A stretch of 60,668 bases of DNA from Alkalinema sp. FACHB-956. GTDB lineage: Bacteria; Cyanobacteriota; Cyanobacteriia; Leptolyngbyales; Leptolyngbyaceae. The stretch is from positions 1 to 60,668 of the forward strand of contig NZ_JACJRC010000030.1 of NCBI RefSeq assembly GCF_014697025.1, in the 5' to 3' direction. The number at the start of each line of letters is the position of its first letter. The first letter of the stretch is position 1. A model generated the notes under the pieces. It was not told the origin of the DNA. It ran no database searches and worked only from the letters and a program-made list of their open reading frames with translations. The position numbers and the translations under genes were made by a program. Shown in pieces: positions 17,991-25,647 of this stretch.

Positions 17991-18458
17991 CTAAAGAACT
18001 TGATGGGTATAGGCATGTTGCTTAACATTGTCCTCAGTTCGAACAATGTTGGTGGAATTGAGAATGCGTTTCCGCTCGGTGGAATAGTTGAAGTCTTTCC
18101 GGGTTGTTCCTAAGGGAACCAATTCTTGGGCTTGGGGTCGCGCTTGGTAGGTACGAGCCGTTGCTGTTGCTCGGTAAGCAAAGTCGTCACAAAATTGAGC
18201 GATCGCAGGAAATTCCGCTGGCAACTGCGGGCCTTCGGGGGTCAGCACAGAACCAAGGGTGATCCCGATCGCTTGTTCGTAGGAAGTGGGAATTCCTTTG
18301 ATCAGTGCTTCCATAGCAGCCGCTGGAATCGGCTCAATAACTTGCACAGGATGCACTTCCCCATCTTCTCGCAGGAAGCAAGTGGCTAAGCCAACTACAA
18401 GGTAACTTTCTGCACCTAAATCTGTGGCGTTAGGGTAAGTATTTTGGTCCATTGTCAT
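17991..18458 (-). CDS. Conserved cyanobacterial hypothetical protein
   Basis: 155 residues, no signal peptide or membrane segment. It begins with LGAESYLVVGLATCFLREDGEVHPVQVIEPIPAAAMEAL and ends with a conserved-looking basic tail, TRKDFNYSTERKRILNSTNIVRTEDNVKQHAYTHQVL. I recognise the pattern from other cyanobacterial genomes but know of no demonstrated function. It stands alone. Confidence 0.65.
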   Translation of the reverse strand: MTMDQNTYPNATDLGAESYLVVGLATCFLREDGEVHPVQVIEPIPAAAMEALIKGIPTSYEQAIGITLGSVLTPEGPQLPAEFPAIAQFCDDFAYRATATARTYQARPQAQELVPLGTTRKDFNYSTERKRILNSTNIVRTEDNVKQHAYTHQVL

Positions 18459-19163
18459 AGGAATGATGTCACCAGAAAAGTTATTAATCTGAAATTTCGA
18501 CTCAGAACAGTTGCAGATTTGGAGATAGACCTGGTGAACAAGGCACTTTTCACAGGGGCCTAGTCACGGGGGATTGATCTATTCCATCCAGGGTGAAGCG
18601 TTGGGATGACTTTTCGCATTCTATCAACTTTGCACTTCAGCCAACCGACCTATGAACAGTTTATGCACCGTTGGAGACACAACCGTTGGATTTAACTTGG
18701 ACTTTGGATTTAACTTGGACTTTTGTTGATTGGCTGCGGACAACTGATCAACACAACGCGATCGGCCACTCCGCTGACCCTGTTGAGTTTCGAGGGGGAA
18801 TGGGCACATTAGAGCCATGCAGTTCCGCCGCTTCTTGGTGTGCAGTCCAGATCCTTACCCTGCCAGACTAGTTGTTAGCAACTCAGTCGCCAGCGGTAGA
18901 TACCGTTCCTCTCTATGAGGAATTAACTAAACTTCATTGAGAATTGGGTAAAGGAACTTCAAGTTGTACTGAGCAACGGTGGGTTGACTGCATAGGGGAC
19001 ATAGACTCATTGGGAGCACGCTCCATGGGGAAGCCAATCTCAATCTAGATGGGTTGATTCCAAATGATGTCGTACTTTCTTAAAATTTATTTTTCAAGAT
19101 AAATTTTGCCACTCAGAAAGTTCACCCGTTTTTGACGTTGCATCAGGGTCTTTATTGATTGCT
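18459..19163. other. Long intergenic region with an 18-bp repeat and an AT hairpin
   Basis: About 700 bases without a convincing gene. It contains a perfect 18-bp duplication (GGATTTAACTTGGACTTT at 18,688-18,705 and 18,706-18,723) and an AT-rich hairpin, AAATTTAT / ATAAATTT, at 19,083-19,106, about 60 bases before the TPR gene. A 66-codon frame at 18,671 is built on the repeat and has no other support. Confidence 0.5.
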
Positions 19164-20027
19164 ATGGTTACCTCCGTTTCTTCCCATCGCCTGCTAGTTA
19201 ACCGCCGTCCTCGTTCCCGGTGGCGCTTCCAACGATCGGGTACTTGGCGGTTTCTTCCGCGATCCCTTGGCCAGGGCCGCTCGCTGCATCGTACGGTTCA
19301 AGGCAGTACGGTTCAAGGCAACACGGTTCAAGGCAACACGGTTCAAGGCAACTCACCCGCCACCCCAAGCCCTTGGGATAACACCGATCGGGATCGGCTA
19401 CTGCGACAACAATCCTTATTTGCAGCCCAACGGGGGCAATTTGCCCAAGCCATTGCAGGATTTAATTTACTAATTAACCGCAACCCTGACAGCGCAACGG
19501 ATTACAACAACCGTGGACTGGTCTATGCCCAACAGGGAAACTGGGATGCGGCTTTGCAAGACTATAACGAGGCCATTCACCTCAATCCAGACCTGGCCCA
19601 CGTCTTCAATAATCGGGCCAACTACTACGCAGCCCAAGGCGACTTGTTTGCAGCACTCTCCGATTACCAAACGGCCTTGGAACTGGACGCTAATAATATT
19701 CGCGCTTGGGTCAACCAAGGGATTACATTTCGCGAGTTAGAAATGTTTTCCGCCGCGATCGATAACTTTAATCAGTCCCTGTGGCTGGTACAGCAAGAAT
19801 GCGACAGCACCGAGCAGGTCTTGCTCTCGGCCCACGTTCACGCAGAAAGAGGGCGAACCCACCACCTCTTCGGCGATTGGAACTGCGCCCTCTCCGATTA
19901 CTACCTAGCCTTAGACTATCTCAGCCATGAATCCCAGCCAACCGCTTATCCACCCCTGTGGTGGCAAGTAGAGGGGTGGTTGAACGAGATCTTACAAGCC
20001 CATCAAGGGGATGGTGTCACGGGATAG
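19164..20027 (+). CDS. Tetratricopeptide-repeat protein
   Basis: 287 residues from the ATG at 19164. The N-terminal ~60 residues are Arg-rich and contain a 15-bp repeat array (STVQGNTVQGN...). Then come TPR units: the first at about LFAAQRGQFAQAIAGFNLLINRNPDSATDY, then NNRGLVYAQQGNWDAALQDYNEAIHLNPDLAHV, NNRANYYAAQGDLFAALSDYQTALELDANNIRAW, and NQGITFRELEMFSAAIDNFNQSLWL. A last helix pair ends LSDYYLALDYL. The TPR part should be a protein-binding scaffold. It has no clear signal peptide (the Arg-rich N-terminus is unusual). No partner can be named. Confidence 0.75.
   Translation: MVTSVSSHRLLVNRRPRSRWRFQRSGTWRFLPRSLGQGRSLHRTVQGSTVQGNTVQGNTVQGNSPATPSPWDNTDRDRLLRQQSLFAAQRGQFAQAIAGFNLLINRNPDSATDYNNRGLVYAQQGNWDAALQDYNEAIHLNPDLAHVFNNRANYYAAQGDLFAALSDYQTALELDANNIRAWVNQGITFRELEMFSAAIDNFNQSLWLVQQECDSTEQVLLSAHVHAERGRTHHLFGDWNCALSDYYLALDYLSHESQPTAYPPLWWQVEGWLNEILQAHQGDGVTG
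19291..19350 (+). repeat. 15-bp coding tandem repeat, four copies
   Basis: GTACGGTTCAAGGCA twice, then ACACGGTTCAAGGCA twice, in the frame of the TPR protein; encodes Thr-Val-Gln-Gly-(Ser/Asn). The frame is preserved. Confidence 0.95.
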
Positions 20028-20102
20028 TGGCCCAGACAGCCCCCCAGGGAATTGATTCCAGGCTTCAGAAAACTTCTGTCAACCGGGATCATCTAGCCAG
20101 CC

Positions 20103-21419
20103 TTACTTCACACTACCAATTTTGGCAATTTTGCCATCTTCCTGGATTGTCCAGACATCGTAGGTTCCCAGCACGTCGCCGTTCTCATCGATGTCTACAT
20201 TACCGCTTGCCCCCTGGTAGTTAATCTTCTTGCCAGCCCGCAGTAACTCTAATCCTTTGCACACATCGGTGACGTCTTCCCCAGGGCCATTCGCCACTTC
20301 CCGAAGTTTGCTTTGGATGCCTTCTCCCGTATTGGATTGGGACGATTGAGCTGCCAGTACCAGCAGCGCCGCCGCATCCCAAGAGTGGGCTGCATAGGCT
20401 CCCACGGGACGTTTCAGCTTGTCTTCCCAAATCTTGGTAAAGGTTGCCAGGGCGTTGCCACTGGCTCCTGGAATCGTTCCCAACAATCCAGTGGCAATAA
20501 ACTTGCCATCCGTTCCTTTGCCCACTTTGACCGCTAGATCATCGGCATACATGCCATCGGGAACTAAAATCGGGATGCCTTTGCTGACACCTTGCTCGTA
20601 GGCTGATTTCAACAACAGACTGCCCGTTTCCCCATACATAGCAGCCACCACGGCATCGGGCTTTCCGCTAAAGGCTTCTGCTGCTTCCGTTTTCAACGTC
20701 TGGGCTTTGGGATCATAACGAGTGGGCTTCGCTTCATTAACCACAGTCCCGCCCAAGCCCTTAAATGCTTTGACGAATTCTTTTTCAAATCCAACGCCGT
20801 AGTCATTGTTGATCACGATCGTGGACATTTTACGATAGCCCTTCTCATAGGCTAGTTTTGCCAGTGCCGGAGCTTGATAGGTATCAGAGGGTGCCGTTCT
20901 GGCCCAAAACCCTTGGAAATCCTTGGCTTTTTTGGTGAATTCGGGGCTAGTGCTACCGGGGGAAATAAGCATGACTTTATTGCGAGCGGCGATCGTGCCC
21001 GCTGCCATGGAAACACTGCTCGCGAAGGATCCGACTACCCCAGCAACCTTCTCCACGGTCGCCAATTTGGTCATGGCCTCAGTTCCCGCTGCGGGATCGG
21101 TTTGGTCATTGGCAGGAATCAGTGTGACGGGCGCACCGTTCACCCCCCCACACTGGTTGACAGTCTCCACCAGCAACGGTACAGAGGCAATCATTGGCTG
21201 CCCCAACGAGGCCAAATCCCCCGTCGAGGGTAAGAGGGATCCCAGTTTCAGCCCTTTCCCATCCCCGATCGCTGGGCTGGGCGATGCACCACTGGAGGTT
21301 GTCTGAGGTGTTTCCGTTTCTTGGCAAGCTGCGGTTACGAAGCCTAGCCCAAGCGCCAAACTTGCCACTGCTACTGCCTTCAGCAGGCTGATTCTGTCAG
21401 GAGATCCCAAGTTACTCAT
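20103..21419 (-). CDS. ABC transporter substrate-binding lipoprotein (amino-acid/urea type)
   Basis: 438 residues. Signal peptide VAVASLALGLGFVTAAC (a lipobox with Cys at about 31) gives a periplasmic lipoprotein. The mature part belongs to the branched-chain amino acid/urea (LivJ, UrtA) binding-protein class: GLKLGSLLPSTGDLASLGQPMIASVPLLVETVNQCGGVNGAPVTLIPANDQTDPAAG is the hallmark N-terminal lobe, and AFKGLGGTVVNEAKPTRYDPKAQTLKTEAAEAFSGKPDAVVAAMYGETGSLLL the second. No permease or ATPase genes adjoin it, so the ligand is unknown. Tandem repeats precede it upstream. Confidence 0.85.
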   Translation of the reverse strand: MSNLGSPDRISLLKAVAVASLALGLGFVTAACQETETPQTTSSGASPSPAIGDGKGLKLGSLLPSTGDLASLGQPMIASVPLLVETVNQCGGVNGAPVTLIPANDQTDPAAGTEAMTKLATVEKVAGVVGSFASSVSMAAGTIAARNKVMLISPGSTSPEFTKKAKDFQGFWARTAPSDTYQAPALAKLAYEKGYRKMSTIVINNDYGVGFEKEFVKAFKGLGGTVVNEAKPTRYDPKAQTLKTEAAEAFSGKPDAVVAAMYGETGSLLLKSAYEQGVSKGIPILVPDGMYADDLAVKVGKGTDGKFIATGLLGTIPGASGNALATFTKIWEDKLKRPVGAYAAHSWDAAALLVLAAQSSQSNTGEGIQSKLREVANGPGEDVTDVCKGLELLRAGKKINYQGASGNVDIDENGDVLGTYDVWTIQEDGKIAKIGSVK

Positions 21420-21432
21420 CGAATGTTCTACC

Positions 21433-21474
21433 CCTCAACACGGTTTACTCAACACGGTTTACTCAACACAGTTT
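21433..21474. repeat. 14-bp tandem repeat, three copies
   Basis: (C/A)CTCAACACGGTTT three times, the last slightly diverged (ACTCAACACAGTTT), in the 5' region of the binding-protein gene. Confidence 0.85.
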
Positions 21475-21535
21475 AGGTGTTGTTTAGGTTAAGGGTATCG
21501 GGTCTGCGGAATTGGAGCAAGGGCTAGCCATGAAA

Positions 21536-21605
21536 CGCCTCTGCGTAACACGTCTGCGTAATACGTCTGCACAACAGCTTCTGCGTAACACTGCCACTCA
21601 ACACG
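21536..21605. repeat. Imperfect TCTGCGTAACACG repeats
   Basis: Three or four degenerate copies of CTCTGCGTAACACG / TCTGCGTAATACG / TCTGCACAACAGC / TCTGCGTAACACT between the binding-protein gene and the tRNA terminator. Confidence 0.7.
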
Positions 21606-21629
21606 TTCGCAGCAGCAGATATTTGCACT

Positions 21630-21662
21630 AAAAACCGAAAGGCGTTCATTTGAACGCCTTTC
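21630..21662 (-). terminator. Intrinsic terminator of tRNA-Ser
   Basis: Hairpin GAAAGGCGTTCA / TGAACGCCTTTC (12 bp, TT loop) followed on the - strand by GGTTTTT. It lies just downstream of the tRNA. Confidence 0.85.
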
Positions 21663-21687
21663 AATGCAGATTATTTAAGCTTTAGAA

Positions 21688-21779
21688 CGGAGAGAGAGGG
21701 ATTCGAACCCTCGGTACGGAGTTACCTGCCGTACAACAGATTAGCAATCTGCCGCTTTCGACCACTCAGCCACCTCTCC
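21688..21779 (-). tRNA. tRNA-Ser (anticodon GCT)
   Basis: 92 bases on the - strand. The 7-bp acceptor stem GGAGAGG pairs with TCTCTCC; the D arm contains GAGTGG; the anticodon arm is CAGATTGCTAATCTG with anticodon GCT (reads AGC/AGU); a long variable arm of serine type follows (ACGGCAGG...CCGT). The T arm is GAGGG-TTCGAAT-CCCTC and the discriminator base is G. CCA is not encoded. A terminator follows. Confidence 0.97.
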
Positions 21780-21863
21780 AGGCCACTGCTTTACTAATTC
21801 TAACAGATAACTTTTGAAAAAGTAAAGCAGTGAAAACTTGTTTAGAAATTTTTTGGGAAAATC

Positions 21864-22970
21864 TTAGAGAAGCGCCATGGACAGCATGACCAAAAAAGCA
21901 TTGACAGCATAGAACCAGCCAACAATCTGGGTTTCTGTCCAACCGCTCAGCTCTAGGTGATTGTGGTAAGGAGACATTTTAAAGAAACGTTGACCGACAC
22001 CATCAGCATTCTTCGTGGCTTTGTAGTAGCTGACTTGGATGATGACCGAGATGGTTTCCCACAGGAACAACCCGCTGACAATCAGCAAAGCAAAGAGAGA
22101 ATTGGTAAGCAAGGCAACGGCAGCTAAGGCTCCCCCCAGGGCCAGGGATCCGGTGTCACCCATAAAAACCTTGGCAGGGTTACGATTGTGCACCAAGAAA
22201 CCTAGACAACTGCCGCTCATGCAGGCACAAAACAGCATGAGTTCAGGGGCATAGTGGGTGCCTTCCAGTCCAGCGATCGCGCCGAGCCCGAGCAGAGAAA
22301 TGGCGACTGTTCCTCCCGCGAGACCGTCCACACCATCGGTCAGATTGGTTGCGTTACTTTCCGCCACCATAACAAACCCCGCCAGCACCCAGAACAGAGC
22401 CCCGAGGGACAGCCCCGATCCGATTGGTAAGGCAATACGAGTCAAGTCAGGTGACTGAGTCACCATCATCCAGAGACAGAAAAGCACCGCCCCACCGATT
22501 TGCAGCGCCATTTTCATGCGGGGAGAAATGCCCTTGTTGGACTTCTTGCGGATGATTTTCCAATCATCTAAAAAGCCAATGGCAAAGTAGGCGAGGGTGA
22601 GAGCGGAGACCGCTAAAACCTTGGGCGCAAAGCCAGACCCCAAAACCGCTGCAATCACGGCCACTGGAATAAAAAAGGCTCCCCCCATCGTCGGAGTTCC
22701 CGCCTTCTTGAGGTGGGCCTTCGGGCCGTCTTCCCGGATAATTTGACCGGCTTTCAGCGATCGCAGGAGCGGAACTGCTAAGTAACCCACGAGGGCCGTT
22801 ACCACAGCACAGACCACCAAAGGCATGGTCAGAGACATTCCCTGAAACATCGATCGGCCTGACCATAGATCCAACAGCATGGCAGACCCGGTTAATCCAC
22901 CTGCGAGGAATAAAAATAGGCGCGTTCCTGAAAAGCTAAAAGATTGGCTAGTAAATAACTTGGCGTCCAC
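21864..22970 (-). CDS. mraY: Phospho-N-acetylmuramoyl-pentapeptide-transferase
   Basis: 368 residues, about ten membrane segments. It transfers phospho-MurNAc-pentapeptide to undecaprenyl phosphate, the first membrane step of peptidoglycan synthesis. Motifs: KAHLKKAGTPTMGGAFF (residues about 84-100), FAIGFLDDWKIIRKKSNKG with the catalytic Asp pair (about 128-146), AESNATNLTDGVDGLAGG (about 203-220), FMGDTGSLALGGALAAVALLTN (about 268-289) and KMSPYHNHLELSGWTETQIV near the end. All are canonical. No other mur genes adjoin it. Confidence 0.97.
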   Translation of the reverse strand: MDAKLFTSQSFSFSGTRLFLFLAGGLTGSAMLLDLWSGRSMFQGMSLTMPLVVCAVVTALVGYLAVPLLRSLKAGQIIREDGPKAHLKKAGTPTMGGAFFIPVAVIAAVLGSGFAPKVLAVSALTLAYFAIGFLDDWKIIRKKSNKGISPRMKMALQIGGAVLFCLWMMVTQSPDLTRIALPIGSGLSLGALFWVLAGFVMVAESNATNLTDGVDGLAGGTVAISLLGLGAIAGLEGTHYAPELMLFCACMSGSCLGFLVHNRNPAKVFMGDTGSLALGGALAAVALLTNSLFALLIVSGLFLWETISVIIQVSYYKATKNADGVGQRFFKMSPYHNHLELSGWTETQIVGWFYAVNAFLVMLSMALL

Positions 22971-23295
22971 AACGACACTCTCACTTCACGCACTACACCA
23001 CACTGAACAATTCACTCATTGCTAAGCAATTTCATCCTTGAGCCAGCGGACTCAGCCTACCACAACCATATATTGACTACAGGTTATGTCCCACTCAACA
23101 AAGCGTTATGGAAAAACTTCCACCACTGTCAGACCAATCAGACCAAAACGGTATCAGTCAGGAGCAGTGGAGAGTTTTGGCGGCAATCTTAACTCGCGGA
23201 TCAACAGAGCACCCATTGATGGACTAGAGTTCGAAGCGATTTGATTTGGGCGAAGGTTACACCATTGCAACCTTCAAGTCTGAACTTAATTCAAA
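22971..23295. other. Intergenic region, nothing recognised
   Basis: About 325 bases between mraY and the DUF3134 gene. The promoter of mraY should lie in the left part. No gene, repeat or strong hairpin is evident apart from short CAGACCAAT duplications near 23,130. Confidence 0.4.
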
Positions 23296-23535
23296 CTACT
23301 CTTCCAAATCCCCCAAATCGTCATCGTCATCTAGATCATCAAAGGATTCATCATCACTCCCCATCAGATCGTTGATTTCTTCCTCATCATCTACGTAATC
23401 GTAGTCGCCTTTTTGCCGAGCGCGAAGACGACCAGTATTTTCCAGCCAATCCAAGATGGAAGACTCTTGCTGGAGTGGAATCACACTGGCTGGCTTGTCG
23501 CGAGGTTCTTGACGGAGAGAAGGATTGTAGACCAT
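23296..23535 (-). CDS. DUF3134 family protein
   Basis: 79 residues. NPSLRQEPRDKPASVIPLQQESSILDWLENTGRL is the DUF3134 signature, known to me only from cyanobacteria. The C-terminal half is strongly acidic (DDEEEINDLMGSDDESFDDLDDDDDLGDLEE). A soluble protein of unknown function; the acidic tail suggests protein binding. It stands alone. Confidence 0.85.
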   Translation of the reverse strand: MVYNPSLRQEPRDKPASVIPLQQESSILDWLENTGRLRARQKGDYDYVDDEEEINDLMGSDDESFDDLDDDDDLGDLEE

Positions 23536-24136
23536 GTTGTGGGTTCTAGAATAAATACGTATTTTCTGCGTTTGCAGAGTCAGACCTTAGGATGGGCTTA
23601 AGGTACCCAGAGTGTATCATCGAGCGTGAATTTTGCAACATCAATCTCCGGATTTTATAGATTGACCACAAAAATCATCCCTGATGGACTATAGCGCAGT
23701 TAATAAGGTCTGGAAAAGCCGTCTACGAGACATGTTCACCCCTGACTTCAAGCAATCAGGGGAAGATTTCACAAAATATAGGAACTTTAATCCTTTGGGG
23801 CGGTTACTCAGGCCGATCGCCTGATTTTCCTAGTGATCAACGTTAATTCGTCTGAAATTTTCTGTAATTTTGCAGAGACAAGACATGGTTCAATCCGAGT
23901 TCAATCCGAGAAAAGCCTTGTTAGAGTGTAAAGAAATCATCAAGCTGACTGTATGCCTAAGCTACATTCATGCCTGACGGCGGCATCTAACGCTAACGTC
24001 GGCGATCAACGTTGACGCCTAACTAGTTGACGCCTAACTAAGGCTGACGCCTGCGCTGGACTCCCTGGAAGCCAGTTAGCTGAGCAAACCGGAGCAGTTC
24101 ACTTGAGAAAACGTTCATTATCAGGCACCGATCATC
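23536..24136. other. Intergenic region with 15-bp repeat
   Basis: About 600 bases. GTTGACGCCTAACTA is duplicated perfectly at 24,011-24,025 and 24,026-24,040, with a related diverged copy after it. A hairpin CCCCTGA / TCAGGGG at 23,738-23,761 could be an RNA feature but lacks a T-run. No ORF is convincing. Confidence 0.5.
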
Positions 24137-24721
24137 ATGCTGGGAAAGGCCGAACTGTTGACAGCGATCGCGGGAAAAAATCGGGGACTTCTGGCCACTG
24201 AAACGGATAAGCTCGCCATTGCCGCCGCCGTTGCCATGCTAGAAGATCGGAACCCCACACCTCGACCCACAGAAGCGATCGACCTCCTGGCGGGCGATTG
24301 GCGACTGCTCTACACCACCAGCCAAGAGTTACTAGGGTTAGATCGGATTCCGCTCAATCATTTAGGGGAAATCTATCAGTGCATTCGGCCCCAGGGCAGC
24401 CGGGTCTATAACGTGGCAGAAGTGTCGGGCATCTCGTTTTTAGAGGGCTTGTTTAGTGTGGTTGCGCAGTTTGAGCCGATTTCAGAGCGCCGTTTGGAAG
24501 TCCGGTTTGAACGGGCGATCGCGGGATTGCAGCGACCCATTGGCTACCAGTCACCCACGGCCTTTATCCGCGATATTGAGTCAGGCAAGCGGTTTTTGGC
24601 GGTGGATTTTCAGATTCCCCCCCGCGATCGTAACGGTTGGATCGATGTGACTTACTTGGATGCAGATTTACGGATTGGTCGGGGTAATGAAGGTAGTATT
24701 TTTGTGCTAGCTAGATGTTAG
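24137..24721 (+). CDS. PAP/fibrillin (plastoglobulin) family protein
   Basis: 194 residues, no signal peptide. LAGDWRLLYTTSQELLGLDRIPLNHLGEIYQCI (about residues 54-86) is the fibrillin core, and the C-terminal IDVTYLDADLRIGRGNEGSIFVLAR is the family's ending strand pattern with the conserved DxDLRIxRG. These lipocalin-like proteins bind lipids or quinones in thylakoids and plastoglobules and are involved in stress protection; the ligand here is not known. It is followed 44 bases later by a nuclease gene with no functional link that I can see. Confidence 0.88.
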   Translation: MLGKAELLTAIAGKNRGLLATETDKLAIAAAVAMLEDRNPTPRPTEAIDLLAGDWRLLYTTSQELLGLDRIPLNHLGEIYQCIRPQGSRVYNVAEVSGISFLEGLFSVVAQFEPISERRLEVRFERAIAGLQRPIGYQSPTAFIRDIESGKRFLAVDFQIPPRDRNGWIDVTYLDADLRIGRGNEGSIFVLARC

Positions 24722-24765
24722 AGAATTGAGAATTAGACTCCCTCAGAGAACCACTTGGATCAACC

Positions 24766-25593
24766 ATGCGTCTCGCCCAAGGCCAACTTGCTCTGCTTTC
24801 TAGCTGTCCCCGGAAGTTTCAGTATGGGATTTTGGAACAGCTCGCTGTACCGACAGTGCCAGAGGATTCCCGACGCTTAGCGGAAGGGAACCAATTTCAT
24901 GCCCTGCTGCAACAGTGGGACTTGGGTTTGCCGATCGACCCGCTGGTTCAAACCCATCCCACCCTACAAACCTGGTTTGATGCCTTTGTGGCCGCATCGC
25001 CTCAGATTTTGACCCTGGCTGGAGAGTCAGCCCCCATTCGGCAGAGTGAACAAAGCCGCACGATCGCCTTGGCTGATCACGTCCTAGTTGCGGTCTATGA
25101 CTTGCTTCTCTTGGGCAACCACCAGGCACAGATCCTCGATTGGAAAACCTATCCCAAACCCCGCAATGCCACCCTGCTGGCGAACCAGTGGCAAACCCGC
25201 CTCTATCTCTACCTATTGGCGGAAACCAGCCCCTATCCCCCGGATGCCCTCGCCATGACCTATTGGTTTTTCCAAGGCCGCGATGGACAGGCTGCCCCCC
25301 AATCGGTCACCATTCCTTGGGATCAGGCCCACCACGATCGCACTCGGCAGGAGTTACAGACAGTCACTGACAACCTCAGCCAATGGCTCAACCAGTACGA
25401 AGGCGCAGGCCAGAGTTTTCCCCAAGTCGATCCTGCGTCCCCCCTCTGCAAAACCTGTGCCTTTGCCGTCAGTTGCCAACGCCATAGCACGCTTCCGTTG
25501 GACGCCCTGTCTCTGGACGCATCACCGGAGGAGCGATCGCCCCTGGAATGGGACAGCTTATCCTGGGAGACGATCGCCGAGATTCCCATCTGA
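24766..25593 (+). CDS. PD-(D/E)XK nuclease family protein with four-cysteine (possible Fe-S) motif
   Basis: 275 residues. MRLAQGQLALLSSCPRKFQYGILEQL at the N-terminus is the RecB/Cas4-type entry, with one cysteine and a conserved Arg-Lys. The nuclease core is visible as LLLLGNHQAQILDWKTYPKP (D..K, about residues 118-135). Near the C-terminus CKTCAFAVSCQR supplies three more cysteines. The cysteine arrangement (one N-terminal, three C-terminal) is that of Fe-S nucleases such as AddB/Cas4 (established knowledge). The gene is 54 bases upstream of recJ on the same strand, so a joint DNA-repair role is likely. No cas genes or repeats accompany it, so Cas4 in a CRISPR sense is not supported. Confidence 0.8.
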   Translation: MRLAQGQLALLSSCPRKFQYGILEQLAVPTVPEDSRRLAEGNQFHALLQQWDLGLPIDPLVQTHPTLQTWFDAFVAASPQILTLAGESAPIRQSEQSRTIALADHVLVAVYDLLLLGNHQAQILDWKTYPKPRNATLLANQWQTRLYLYLLAETSPYPPDALAMTYWFFQGRDGQAAPQSVTIPWDQAHHDRTRQELQTVTDNLSQWLNQYEGAGQSFPQVDPASPLCKTCAFAVSCQRHSTLPLDALSLDASPEERSPLEWDSLSWETIAEIPI

Positions 25594-25647
25594 TCCCCGT
25601 CGTCCTGATTGTCCTGTGCGCTCGCCCTTTTCCGGAGTCCCGTTGCC

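Noticed and set aside
18671-18871. 66-codon ORF made from the 18-bp repeat
   Set aside because: Its recognisable part is only the translated duplication.
23738-23761. Structured RNA candidate
   Set aside because: Seven-base stem without T-run or conserved context; too weak to call.
24766-25593. Cas4 of a CRISPR system
   Set aside because: Cys pattern fits, but no cas1/cas2 or repeats are present; recJ linkage favours DNA repair.
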